A stretch of DNA of 41,466 bases from Promethearchaeota archaeon (GTDB lineage: Archaea > Asgardarchaeota > Lokiarchaeia > Sigyniarchaeales > SOKP01): the NCBI GenBank assembly GCA_019057865.1, contig JAHLWP010000038.1, positions 1 to 41,466 on the forward strand. Reading direction: 5' to 3'. The notes under the pieces were generated by a model. It did no database searches. It was not told where the DNA came from and was given only the letters and a program-made list of their open reading frames with translations. Numbering within the stretch: position 1 is the stretch's first letter; the number at the start of each line of letters is the position of its first letter. Positions 33,599 through 41,466 of this stretch are shown piece by piece. Both the position numbers and the translations under genes were made by a program.

Positions 33599-34891
33599 AT
33601 GAAAAATCATTTTATCATTGATAACAAAATAACAAATGAATTTGTTGAGAAATACACAAAAACAACATATAGAATTATAGGTAAAAATAAACATTCTCTC
33701 ATCAAACCATGTCATTGGTTAGAACAGAGACTGATGACAGGAAGAGATAATAGAAACTGTTATAAAGGAGTTTTCGGTATAAAAAGTCATAGATGTTTAC
33801 AAAATACACCTTCTCTACCTTTTTGTAATCATCAATGTGTATTTTGTTGGAGAGATATAGAAATTGGCTCTCTTGGAGCGGATTTCGTTGTTGAGCCAGA
33901 TGAGCCAAAATTTTTAATTGATGAAATGATACGCCACCAGCAAGATATTATAAAAAATCATTTACCGTTAAGACGTTATTTGGATAATTATGAGATAATG
34001 ATTGATATTCTTTATTATATGCTTCTTAATTCATCTGAAAAACATAATGTAAATTTACTCTCAAATAAAATTCGTGTATCCAAAAATAAAATAGAACGTG
34101 CGATCAATTTACTAAAAAACCAAGAATATGTTAAACCTAAAGATCAATCACAGCTATATTTTGAACTTGACAATGACTTCAAATGTTGTATTGAATCAAG
34201 AGATGAAATTGAATTACTGATCAGCAGAGAACTAACAACTCCAGATGAAATCATGCAAACACATAGTGAAGCGATGTCTCCGAACCATGCTGCAATTTCT
34301 TTAGATGGAGAACCATTATTATATCCACGAATTTCCGAATTTGTCCATGAATTTAAGAAACTTAATATGACTACTTTTATTGTAACGAATGGTACATTAC
34401 CAGAAAAGATAGGAGAATTAGATCCATTACCTAGTCAATTATATATAACATTACCAGCCCCAAATGAGGAAATATATAAAAAGACTTGCCGTCCAATGAT
34501 TAAAAATGGCTGGAAAAAAATTAATGAAAGCTTAAATTTAATTGAATCACTAGCTTGTAGAACATTGGTGAGATTAACTGCTGTAAAAGATCTTAATTTC
34601 AAGGACCAATATATTAAAGAATATATTAAAATTATTGAAAAAGCGAACCCAAACTTTTTTGAAATTAAAGGATTTACTTTACAAGCTAAAGCATTATTAA
34701 TAAAAGAGCGATTAAAAAGTGATAAACCCCTTCAATCTTATTTTCCAGAATACAATTATTTGGAAGAGATTGCATTAAAATTTGAAGAATTAAGCGGATT
34801 CCCTCTTATCTATAAAAACAAAGCAAGTAGAGATTTTTTATTCGCAATAAACTGGGATAAAGATAAAGATCCAAAAATAATTAATCCTTAA
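33599..34891 (+). CDS. TYW1-like radical SAM enzyme with inserted helix-turn-helix domain
   Basis: 430 residues. The family makes the tricyclic base of wybutosine in tRNA-Phe. KPCHWLEQRL, GIKSHRCLQNTPSLPFCNHQ and the cluster CNHQCVFC (Cys76, 80, 83) are typical of archaeal Taw1. HAAISLDGEPLLYP, FIVTNGTLPE and LPSQLYITLPAP continue the barrel. Between EPDEPKFLIDEM and SEAMSPNHAAISL, where relatives have about 30 residues, lie about 95 extra residues (122-215) resembling a winged helix (NLLSNKIRVSKNKIERAINL). ATG 33599. Confidence 0.85.
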   Translation: MKNHFIIDNKITNEFVEKYTKTTYRIIGKNKHSLIKPCHWLEQRLMTGRDNRNCYKGVFGIKSHRCLQNTPSLPFCNHQCVFCWRDIEIGSLGADFVVEPDEPKFLIDEMIRHQQDIIKNHLPLRRYLDNYEIMIDILYYMLLNSSEKHNVNLLSNKIRVSKNKIERAINLLKNQEYVKPKDQSQLYFELDNDFKCCIESRDEIELLISRELTTPDEIMQTHSEAMSPNHAAISLDGEPLLYPRISEFVHEFKKLNMTTFIVTNGTLPEKIGELDPLPSQLYITLPAPNEEIYKKTCRPMIKNGWKKINESLNLIESLACRTLVRLTAVKDLNFKDQYIKEYIKIIEKANPNFFEIKGFTLQAKALLIKERLKSDKPLQSYFPEYNYLEEIALKFEELSGFPLIYKNKASRDFLFAINWDKDKDPKIINP

Positions 34892-34904
34892 TCTATTATG
34901 CTTA

Positions 34905-35000
34905 ATGAGCTCGATATGGGAAGATAAAGTAAATATAGATAAGTTTGGAGAAGCTTACAGGGAATATATGAAAAGAGTGAAGCTCTGGGGAATTTTTTAA
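34905..35000 (+). pseudogene. Remnant of an isoprenylcysteine methyltransferase-like C-terminus
   Basis: A 31-codon frame encodes IWEDKVNIDKFGEAYREYMK then RVKLWGIF. This matches the C-terminal FGEEYxEYMKRVxxW pattern of ICMT/phospholipid methyltransferase membrane enzymes. No membrane-spanning upstream part is present, so only the tail survives. It overlaps the end of the convergent EngB-like gene by 4 nt. Confidence 0.6.
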
Positions 35001-35632
35001 AACATTTTATATAAAAATTTTAAAATTATTTCTTTTAATTTTTCAATATTTATCTTTTGTAAAGCTGAAAATTCTAGATATGGAATTTCTGCTTTGTTAT
35101 GGAATTCATGGTCATCTAAATGAACTAAATTTAATTTATATATCTCTGCTGATTCAATAAATAATTTAATACTTTTAGATTTATCAAGATTAGATACTTT
35201 GTCTATTTTATTAAAAATTAATAAAATGGGTATATCAAATTCTCGTAAAAATTTTATCAATTCAAAACTTAAGGGTACAGTTTCTTGATTATGAATAAAA
35301 TACTTTTCAATCTCGTCTTTAATTCTTAAAATATTAATAACTACCAAGCCGAAAAAATAATCTTGATGATGTTTCTCAATATGTATAACAATTTGCTTCT
35401 TAATATGCTCTTCTCGTCTATGACTAACCCGTCTAATATATCCAAAACCAGGAAGGTCTACTATTTTATAAGACAAATCAGTTTGGGTAATAGGTTTTAT
35501 TAATAAGGTACTTCCAGGACGCTTTCCTATCTTACCTTTAAACTTTCGTGGATTTGGAAGTAAAAGTCTTGTTATTGAACTTTTTCCTACATTAGAATTT
35601 CCAATAATTGCCAATAAGGGTTTTTCATTCAT
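34997..35632 (-). CDS. engB: EngB/YihA-type GTP-binding protein
   Basis: 211 residues from ATG 35632. G1 GNSNVGKSS, switch-I region RPGSTLL, G3 DLPGFGY, G4 NKID (in LLIFNKIDKV) and the G5-like FSAL are all present. The family is TrmE-Era-EngA-EngB; in bacteria EngB assists large-subunit ribosome assembly, and archaeal members probably do similar work. Same strand as the acidic repeat protein upstream (gap 29 nt). Confidence 0.8.
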   Translation of the reverse strand: MNEKPLLAIIGNSNVGKSSITRLLLPNPRKFKGKIGKRPGSTLLIKPITQTDLSYKIVDLPGFGYIRRVSHRREEHIKKQIVIHIEKHHQDYFFGLVVINILRIKDEIEKYFIHNQETVPLSFELIKFLREFDIPILLIFNKIDKVSNLDKSKSIKLFIESAEIYKLNLVHLDDHEFHNKAEIPYLEFSALQKINIEKLKEIILKFLYKMF

Positions 35633-35661
35633 GCTCAAATAATTATTTACATAAAATCCTA

Positions 35662-36540
35662 CTAAAAATCGAGAAAATCATCTTTAAGAAATTCTTTAAA
35701 CATTTTTTTCTTTTCTTCCTCTTTAATAACAGGTCTAGTGCTTATTGGTTCACCAGCTTCCTCTAACAGTTGTGTTAATTCTTTTATATTCACATTAACT
35801 TTAAATTTACTATCTCTTAGAAAACGTATTACTTTTTTATTATTTAATGATAATCTTAAAAGATAACCTAAACCAAAATAAAATTGATGTTCTGGGATGG
35901 GATCAATTGGAGATTTACTTGTTACTTCTTTTAATACATCATAAAGTAATCCCTTTGAAGCAATATAATCTTCTACATTAAAAACTAAATAATATAAAGC
36001 ATGATACCAAATCTTTTCTCGTTTTTCTTTAAGATAGTTAAGAAGTTTTTCGGGAGTTACAATTTCCACTTTTTCTAATTCTTTTCTTTTTGCTAATTCT
36101 TCCTTAATTCTTTGCTCTAATTCTGTGGGAAGAGTATGAGGTTTAAATTCTGTTTCTGCTTCAGATGGAACCAGTTCCTCCTGTTTAACACTCTCTATAG
36201 CTTCTTTCATATCCCTTAATTCATCCATATCAATTTCATCCATATCAGAAAAATCTGAAAGCATGCTTTCTTTCATTCCCTTTTCTTGTTCTATTTCAGT
36301 TATAATTTCTGAGTCGTCTGTTATTTCAGATATTTTATCATTTGTTAATTCCTCCATCTCTTTTACTTTTGCTATTGCATCTTGCATTTCTTGAAGTTCT
36401 TCTATATCTAAATCATCCAAATCTGAAAAATCAGATTTTAGTGTTTCCATTTCGCTTAAATAAGCTTGTAGGTCGTCTCCTTCTCCTTTTTCCTCTTTCT
36501 CATTTATAGATTCATGTCTTTCTTCTTGATTTTCATTCAT
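35662..36540 (-). CDS. Acidic protein with duplicated DFSDxDxxD motif
   Basis: 292 residues. The N-terminal half is highly acidic and contains two copies of a 27-residue unit (LKSDFSDLDDLDIEELQEMQ and MLSDFSDMDEIDMDELRDMK, each followed by an AI-x2-VK helix). The C-terminal half (about 165-290) is helical and folded-looking (WYHALYYLVFNVEDYIASKG, VNIKELTQLLEEAGEP). Probably a protein-interaction adaptor; no known family. It may be co-transcribed with engB. Confidence 0.65.
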   Translation of the reverse strand: MNENQEERHESINEKEEKGEGDDLQAYLSEMETLKSDFSDLDDLDIEELQEMQDAIAKVKEMEELTNDKISEITDDSEIITEIEQEKGMKESMLSDFSDMDEIDMDELRDMKEAIESVKQEELVPSEAETEFKPHTLPTELEQRIKEELAKRKELEKVEIVTPEKLLNYLKEKREKIWYHALYYLVFNVEDYIASKGLLYDVLKEVTSKSPIDPIPEHQFYFGLGYLLRLSLNNKKVIRFLRDSKFKVNVNIKELTQLLEEAGEPISTRPVIKEEEKKKMFKEFLKDDFLDF

Positions 36541-36768
36541 AATATCTTCTATTTAGTTAGTAGGCATTTTATTCAATTTTTTCTATATTAATATTAGTTC
36601 TTTAATTCTTTAAATATTAATATTCGTATAATTAAAATTAGAAAACGTTAACTTTATTATGAAAAAAAAGAAAATCTTGGAGAAAATATTAAAGTCTATA
36701 AGAAAAAACTTAAAAATCGTAAAATTAAAAAATCTTCCTAACTACTTAATATATGGTGAAAATTTAAA

Positions 36769-37476
36769 TTGATTTCTTATTCTGGTTTGCTTGATGGATT
36801 ATCAGCAACAGGTGTTATTATATCTTCCTGTGTTTTTGGATCACTATTTTTTTACAAATCATTAAAATTAAAGGCAAAGTTACTTACTATTGCAGGTATA
36901 ATGACATTTTTTGCAGGTCTTTTTTATTTAGGTCCATTTTCTGACTTTATGTCTATTTTATTGACTGGAGATAATTTGGAAAACCCTGTAACAATTGGTA
37001 TATATGGAAGATTAAGCTATATGTGGGTTGCTCCAAGTCTTATATGCGCTATGTATATTGGGGCGGAACTCATTAAACCCGATAAAAAATGGTTTATTGT
37101 ATCAATCTATATTATTTTGGGGATAATTTTTGAGTTATTTCTATTTTTTAATACGATGCATTCTTTTACTTTTATATTGAAAAATCCTGGAGAAGACCTA
37201 ATTGATGCTAGTTTTGTTTTTGGACATCCCACATTCCTACTTATTGCTATTTTTTTACTTTCCATTCTAATCTTTAATGGATTTGGGTTTTTGTATAAGA
37301 GTTTTCAATCAACAGGAATGTTAAAACGCAAATTTTTATTTTTATCATTAGGATTCTTAACTTTTGTAATAGGTGGAACAGGTGATTCATTAATTAGTCC
37401 AGGGGTAACTTTGGTTTTTGTAAGATTCTTAATGGTTATTAGCTCATGGGTTTTGTATTTAGGCTTTAAGAAATAA
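36769..37476 (+). CDS. Seven-helix membrane protein, unknown
   Basis: 235 residues from TTG 36769 (GGTGA lies about 10 nt upstream). Seven hydrophobic segments at about 8-30, 36-58, 84-102, 110-130, 150-172, 188-210 and 212-232. The layout resembles the 7-TM sensor modules common in archaeal and Asgard genomes, but no signalling domain follows. Function unknown. Confidence 0.65.
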   Translation: MISYSGLLDGLSATGVIISSCVFGSLFFYKSLKLKAKLLTIAGIMTFFAGLFYLGPFSDFMSILLTGDNLENPVTIGIYGRLSYMWVAPSLICAMYIGAELIKPDKKWFIVSIYIILGIIFELFLFFNTMHSFTFILKNPGEDLIDASFVFGHPTFLLIAIFLLSILIFNGFGFLYKSFQSTGMLKRKFLFLSLGFLTFVIGGTGDSLISPGVTLVFVRFLMVISSWVLYLGFKK

Positions 37477-37621
37477 AGAGTTGTAAGGAATTAATAAAAA
37501 AAGTAAAGATCTTAAGTAAATCTCTTTTAAATCATCTTACTTTCTTATTTTAATATATTTTAAATCGTGTAATTTAAAGTTAATAACTTTATATAAAAAA
37601 AAATAAAAATTTAAAGCTTAT

Positions 37622-38038
37622 TTAACTATTTCTTTCTCGTGTTTTTGACTTATCAATAAATAAGTTTATGTATTCATCTTCAAATTTTATATGTTAATAT
37701 TTAATATTTAATAATTCACCCTTTCTTAATGCCCCCTCATATAAAACCATTAATAATGTTCGCATTTTTGAATTACAATGCTTTAAAATTTGCTTTAATT
37801 CAATTCTATTAATTAATTCGTTTTTATTCAATTCCTTAATGGCACTGTTATATTGTTCTGGATGACATAATTTTGCTAGCTCATTTTTACCTGAAAAATC
37901 AAAAGATTTTTGTAAATGTATTAATTGTAGTTTTTGCGAATCTCCTGCTAAGCTATTAAACCAGCTACTTTGTAGAATTTTAAAAAAATCTTTTTTAACG
38001 TTTTCAAATTTTAGTATAATTAAAATTACTCTAAACAT
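37622..38038 (-). pseudogene. Decayed second tyrosine-recombinase gene
   Basis: LLMVLYEGALRKGELLNIKY matches the integrase at 1769 (LVMVMYEGALRRDELLSIRK) around the first catalytic Arg. A TAA interrupts it, then homology resumes in frame (HIKFEDEYINLFIDKSKTRE) to a second stop at 37622. The HxxR, Trp and Tyr catalytic residues are absent. The unique N-terminus differs from the first integrase, so it marks an older, independent insertion. Confidence 0.75.
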
Positions 38039-38052
38039 TAATTCACTTTAAG

Positions 38053-38760
38053 ATGGATAAATTAAATTTAGAACACTATAAAGGAATCATCTTTGACCTA
38101 GATGGAGTCATTTACGATATTACAGATGCAATCACTAAAGCTGTCGATGATGGAATAGAAAAATATCAATTAAAGGTTAACCGTGATGCTGTCATGGAAG
38201 AAATTGCCCATTTAATCGAAGAAATCCAAAATTATCCCGTCCCTAAAATACTATTAAATTCTTACGAGTTACTTAAAATAAACTCTTTGGAAGGACTCAG
38301 TTTCTTCAAAAAATTACGTATAGCTATTTTTTTATTTAACCAGTTTAATAAATATAGAGAAGAAGCAACCATATTTAATGGTATAGATGATTTAATTTCA
38401 AAATTATCAAAAAGTTTAAAATTAGCCATATTAACCAATAATAAAAGTCAATATGCTGAAGAAGTATTAGAGAAATTTAATTTAACTAGATATTTTGGAA
38501 CTATAATTGGATTTAACGAAGTATCAGAAGTTAAACCTAGTCCTGAAGGAATTCTCAAGATTCTTGAAAAATGGAAGATTAAATCCTCAGAAGCTATTTT
38601 CATAGGGGATATGACAACTGATATTGAAGCAGGTAAAAATGCTAATGTTAAAATGATATGTGTTGCTAGTGGGCTAGCTCAAAAAGAAAATTTAAAGGAG
38701 CATAATCCAGATTACCTTATTGATAATACAGCTGAACTAAAACAGCTTTTTAATTTATAA
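38053..38760 (+). CDS. HAD-superfamily phosphatase
   Basis: 235 residues. Motif I DLDGVIYD, motif II ILTNNKS, motif III Lys in EVKPSPEG and motif IV GDMTTDIEAG are all in place with a helical cap at 20-90, as in phosphoglycolate-phosphatase-like (subfamily IA) enzymes. Probably removes phosphate from a small metabolite; substrate unknown. It is convergent with EF-2, 49 nt apart. Confidence 0.8.
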   Translation: MDKLNLEHYKGIIFDLDGVIYDITDAITKAVDDGIEKYQLKVNRDAVMEEIAHLIEEIQNYPVPKILLNSYELLKINSLEGLSFFKKLRIAIFLFNQFNKYREEATIFNGIDDLISKLSKSLKLAILTNNKSQYAEEVLEKFNLTRYFGTIIGFNEVSEVKPSPEGILKILEKWKIKSSEAIFIGDMTTDIEAGKNANVKMICVASGLAQKENLKEHNPDYLIDNTAELKQLFNL

Positions 38761-38809
38761 TTTTTAAAAAAAATCTTTAAAATAGTAGGAGTAGAATTTT
38801 TAAAAAATT

Positions 38810-41092
38810 TTAAGTTCTTTTATAGATAAATCTCTCCCAGCTTTTAGTACTTGGCATCTCTAATGGCATATTTTTCCTTTTTCGAATTTCTAAAATAAGA
38901 TCTTCTTCCAAAGAAGGTGGTACTTTCTCAAATCCCTTAAATTCATAACCAAAGAAAGCTCGCCCCTGCGTTGAACTTCGAATTTCATCCGCTATCCCTA
39001 TAATTTCGGCAGCTGGAATTTGTCCTTGAATTCTTACATATTCCCTTTCAGGGATGACATTGTTTATTCGACCTCGATGGCGATTAATTATTGAATTTAC
39101 CCCCGCTTCAGTTCCTTGAGGAGTTTTTACATCTATTCGCTGGATTGGCTCATAAAGATGAGGATCGGCGTTTAACATTGCGAGAGAGAAAGCAGAATAA
39201 CTCATACTGGCAGTCTGTGCATATTGCGTATGTCTAGGGTCTTCGTGTATGACAGCGTCTGTGAACACAGCTTTAATGCCCATAGCTGGTTCTTTAGCTA
39301 TGATACATTCACTAAGCCAATTTCTAAAAGCACTCACAAGATCATTTTTTATTCTATCAAATCTTTGTAATCCAGAAGTTCCATTTACTAGAACATTTCC
39401 TTTAAAAACATCAATAATACGTCTAGCTTCTTTTGTATCCCAACCTGCTTCTTCCCTTAAAATCTGGGCACGTTCTTTTTCATTCTGTAAATCAGTAATT
39501 TTACCCTCATCAATTAATTCTTCAGTTTTTTCATCTAATGGTTCTATGTATAACAAAAGTCGATTATGAGCATTTGATGATTTGGTATGAAATTGTTTAC
39601 TTTTTGCATTAATTTTTTCTCGGTATACTATGATGGGTTCTCCTATATCAATTTTTACTTGATTGTTTATTCTTTTTGTCAAAATTTCAATTTGTAAGGG
39701 ATCGATTCCGCTAAGAATGTATTCCATTGATTCTTTATCAAGACGAAATTCTGCTGTTGGATCTGCTTGTATCCACTTCCCAACAACCTCCCCTAATTTA
39801 CCAAGGTCATGTGGATCTTGGGGTTTAATACTTCTTGATACAACAGCTTTACAAGCATAATGGATTTTTTCAAAAGTAGGGATTTTGCCAATTTCTTCTT
39901 TATCTTTTGGGATCATTTCATTATGTATAAAAGTCTCTCCAGAAGGACAAATGAATCCATATAAAGCAAAGAGATTTCCCGCTGGTATCTTAGGAATGTC
40001 CAAAAGATCTGTTATTTCCATAACACCTAATCTTTTTACCCGATTTGAAGTTCGACTTCCAAGTAGATAAATTGAGTCAGTTTGATTAAAAGTTCCAGAG
40101 AAAACGCGTCCAATCAAAGTTGCTGCATATTGACGTCTTGGGTCCAAAAATATTTTTGTAATCATCCCATATAATGGTCCGCTAGAATCACATTTTTGCA
40201 ATGATTGCCCCAGTTCTGAGTTCAAATCTCCTCCCCAGAGATGGGGAATTCTATATTTAGATGCACTAACAGGATCAGGTAGATGATCAACAACCATTCT
40301 TAACATCGGCTCATCTAATGGTAGATTCTCTCTTAACCATTCTATGTCTCCCTCGTTGTATTTAACAAAAACATCCTGAGGTTTAAGGTTTTTTTCTAGT
40401 AAGATCTCATATGTAAAACCCCACCCATGTTTGGCTGAACCACAGGCTACAGAATTCTTCGCAAAATCAACTCCCCAATTTGAACCTTCAGGTCTCACTT
40501 TCTTAATTAACTCATTGACTTCATTTGTAATTTTATCAATTCTTTCGAAAGTGTCCTTTGGACTAAGTCTTAGTTCACTAATTAATCTATCAACTTTATT
40601 TATAAAAAGGACTGGTTTACAGTATTCTTCGCCTACTGCGAGTCTAATATTAGTTTCGGTTTGCGTCATAACACCCTCAAGGGCATCAACTAGAATTATA
40701 GCACCATCTGAACCTCTGAGAGCTCTTGAAACTTCTCCTGTAAAAGAAATATGCCCTGGTGTATCATTCAATTGAAAAATGTAGGGTTCATTATCGTCCG
40801 GCTTTCTAAGGTCTTGAAATGCAAGTAAAACTACACTTGTGAAGATGGTAATCCCTCTTTCCTGCTCCTCGTCTTTCAGTAAACTAAGTATATCTTAATT
40901 TAAATCTGAATCGGTCATTTGGAGCTGGCCAGCATCCTCTTCCCTCATAAGTCCAGCTCGGCGCAGGAGATAATCTGTAGCTGTGGTTTTACCATGATCT
41001 ATGTGCGCTGTTATTGAGAAAATTCTTTTTTTCTGATATGAGCCAGAAGTGACTAACCTGGCGATCTCCTCAGGATTCTTTACCTTTACTAT
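38810..41092 (-). CDS. Elongation factor 2 paralogue with altered diphthamide loop, one BHB mini-intron, probable ATA start
   Basis: 750 residues after splicing (exon 1 41092-40904, exon 2 40873-38810). GTPase that drives ribosomal translocation. G1 AHIDHGKT (29-36), switch I RGITIFTS, G3 NDTPGH and G4 NKVD are intact, and domains II-V follow at normal length. The first codon available is ATA 41092, 6 nt after GGTGA; no ATG, GTG or TTG precedes G1 in frame. At the domain IV tip the canonical HxDxxHRGxxQ reads HEDPRHTQYAQ: the modified His (611) is kept but the following Arg-Gly is Thr-Gln. This resembles the aEF-2 paralogues described in Asgard archaea, which may act without diphthamide. Confidence 0.9.
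40874..40903 (-). other. Predicted BHB mini-intron of the EF-2 gene (30 nt, in-frame TAA)
   Basis: Unspliced, the frame hits TAA three codons after MTDSD. Removing 30 nt gives GAT TCA GAT|GAC GAG GAG, so MTDSDDEEQERGITI aligns without gaps to eukaryotic EF-2 (FTDTRKDEQERCITI). Transcript fold: stem TAAATTAAG/CTTAGTTTA (eight Watson-Crick plus one wobble), loop ATATA, central helix TCAG/CTGA (four Watson-Crick pairs), 5' bulge ATT and 3' bulge AAG, each cut after the second base. This is the most canonical of the six. Phase 0. Confidence 0.9.
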
Positions 41093-41120
41093 CGTTTTTC
41101 ACCAATATTTAATTATTCGT

Positions 41121-41135
41121 GTTTATAAATTTAGC
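41121..41135 (-). promoter_or_regulatory. TATA box candidate of the EF-2 gene
   Basis: Minus-strand CTAAATTTATAAAC preceded by AACG lies about 35 nt upstream of the ATA start. Transcription would begin near 41100, just before the GGTGA site at 41103-41099, giving a very short leader that supports the start chosen. Confidence 0.5.
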
Positions 41136-41278
41136 GTTTGTATTATTATAAAATTCTTATATTGAAACTAATGAAAAAAATATGTTAAATCATAAAAGTT
41201 TTATGAATATAGGCTATAAACTGGATCTACAAAGAAAATAAGTGAAATTTTAATAAAGCCAAATAATAATTAAAATAC

Positions 41279-41466
41279 CTGCTCCCTGCAGGAGCGTTTC
41301 TTAACAATGATACAGAAAAAATGCATGGGGTTTTGATGTTATCTACAAATCGAAAACCTCTTGACGTCTCTTTTCGTGCGAATCCGTTTGCAGTAATAAA
41401 TAACGATCCTAATATAATTATCTGAGGATTAAATGACGAAGAAATTAATTATATCAAAGAAGCTTA
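41279..41466 (+). CDS. Partial unidentified reading frame with in-frame TGA, runs off window
   Basis: From CTG 41279 (first ATG 41321) the frame reads YLLPAGAFLNNDTEKMHGVL, then RKPLDVSFRANPFAVINNDP. It meets TGA at 41423-41425 and continues protein-like (GLNDEEINYIKEA) to the edge. Composition is less A/T rich than neighbours. Product not recognised. A 33-nt hairpin-bearing segment over the TGA could be removed in frame, but its central helix pairs poorly. Confidence 0.35.

Noticed and set aside
39249..40775. Plus-strand frames under EF-2
   Set aside because: They are antisense to a highly conserved protein and lack ribosome-binding sites.
41276..41300. GCTCC-CTGCA-GGAGC palindrome as an intron hairpin
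   Set aside because: Its flanks form no central helix, and removing the segment is not needed for the frame. It may simply encode LLPAGA.
1..41466. tRNA, rRNA genes and CRISPR arrays
   Set aside because: No T-arm like GGTTCGAATCC in a cloverleaf context, no rRNA-like conserved block and no regularly spaced repeats were seen; a covariance search was not possible.

Overview
The window is AT-rich archaeal DNA (by eye well under 35% GC). It carries a transcription factor B, an EF-2-type elongation factor, a TYW1-like radical SAM enzyme, ribosome-binding sites of the form GGAGGTGATnn, TATA-like boxes and T-run terminators. A cytosolic Arf/Rag-like GTPase, a very large helical-repeat protein, and an EF-2 closest in feel to Asgard paralogues point to an Asgard (Promethearchaeota, probably Lokiarchaeia-like) genome. 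That placement is inference from gene content.

The main result is a set of six very short predicted introns in two housekeeping genes. The acetyl-CoA synthetase gene (minus strand, 1-1519, 3' end off the window) looks wrecked by a frameshift, a stop and odd 10-11 residue insertions. Removing five segments (548-579, 413-445, 341-370, 202-231, 95-124; 32, 33, 30, 30 and 30 nt) restores a continuous protein matching the family at every junction. The EF-2 gene (minus, 38810-41092) has a sixth, 40874-40903 (30 nt, with a TAA). All six fold alike: a 9-11 nt stem, a 5-6 nt loop, a short central helix and two 3-nt bulges, with both cuts after the second bulge nucleotide. This is the archaeal bulge-helix-bulge (BHB) signal cut by the tRNA splicing endonuclease. 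I read it as a population of minimal, possibly spreading, mRNA introns.

Layout. 1-1519: intron-rich acs. 1769 to about 14390: an integrated plasmid- or virus-like element with a tyrosine recombinase (one in-frame TAG), small membrane proteins, an HEPN-type protein, a PD-(D/E)xK-like nuclease candidate, an Mrr-N-like winged helix protein, ribbon-helix-helix proteins, a ParB-like operon, small zinc-finger proteins, several decayed genes and palindromic operator candidates. 14769-19719: metabolic genes (CoA-transferase fused to a GNAT domain, metallo-beta-lactamase fold, PHP and PAP2 phosphatases). 19716-25845: GTPase, TFB and a giant TPR-like protein. 26078-33289: paired unknown helical proteins, membrane proteins, zinc-ribbon membrane proteins, a winged-helix regulator and a nucleoside phosphorylase. 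33599-38760: TYW1-like enzyme with an inserted domain, EngB-like GTPase, acidic repeat protein, 7-TM protein, a second decayed integrase and a HAD phosphatase. 38810-41092: EF-2 paralogue with an altered diphthamide loop. The last 190 bases hold an unidentified partial reading frame.

Three genes (9131, 16841, 41092) appear to start at ATA placed 5-6 nt after a GGTGA ribosome-binding site. No tRNA, rRNA or CRISPR array was seen.
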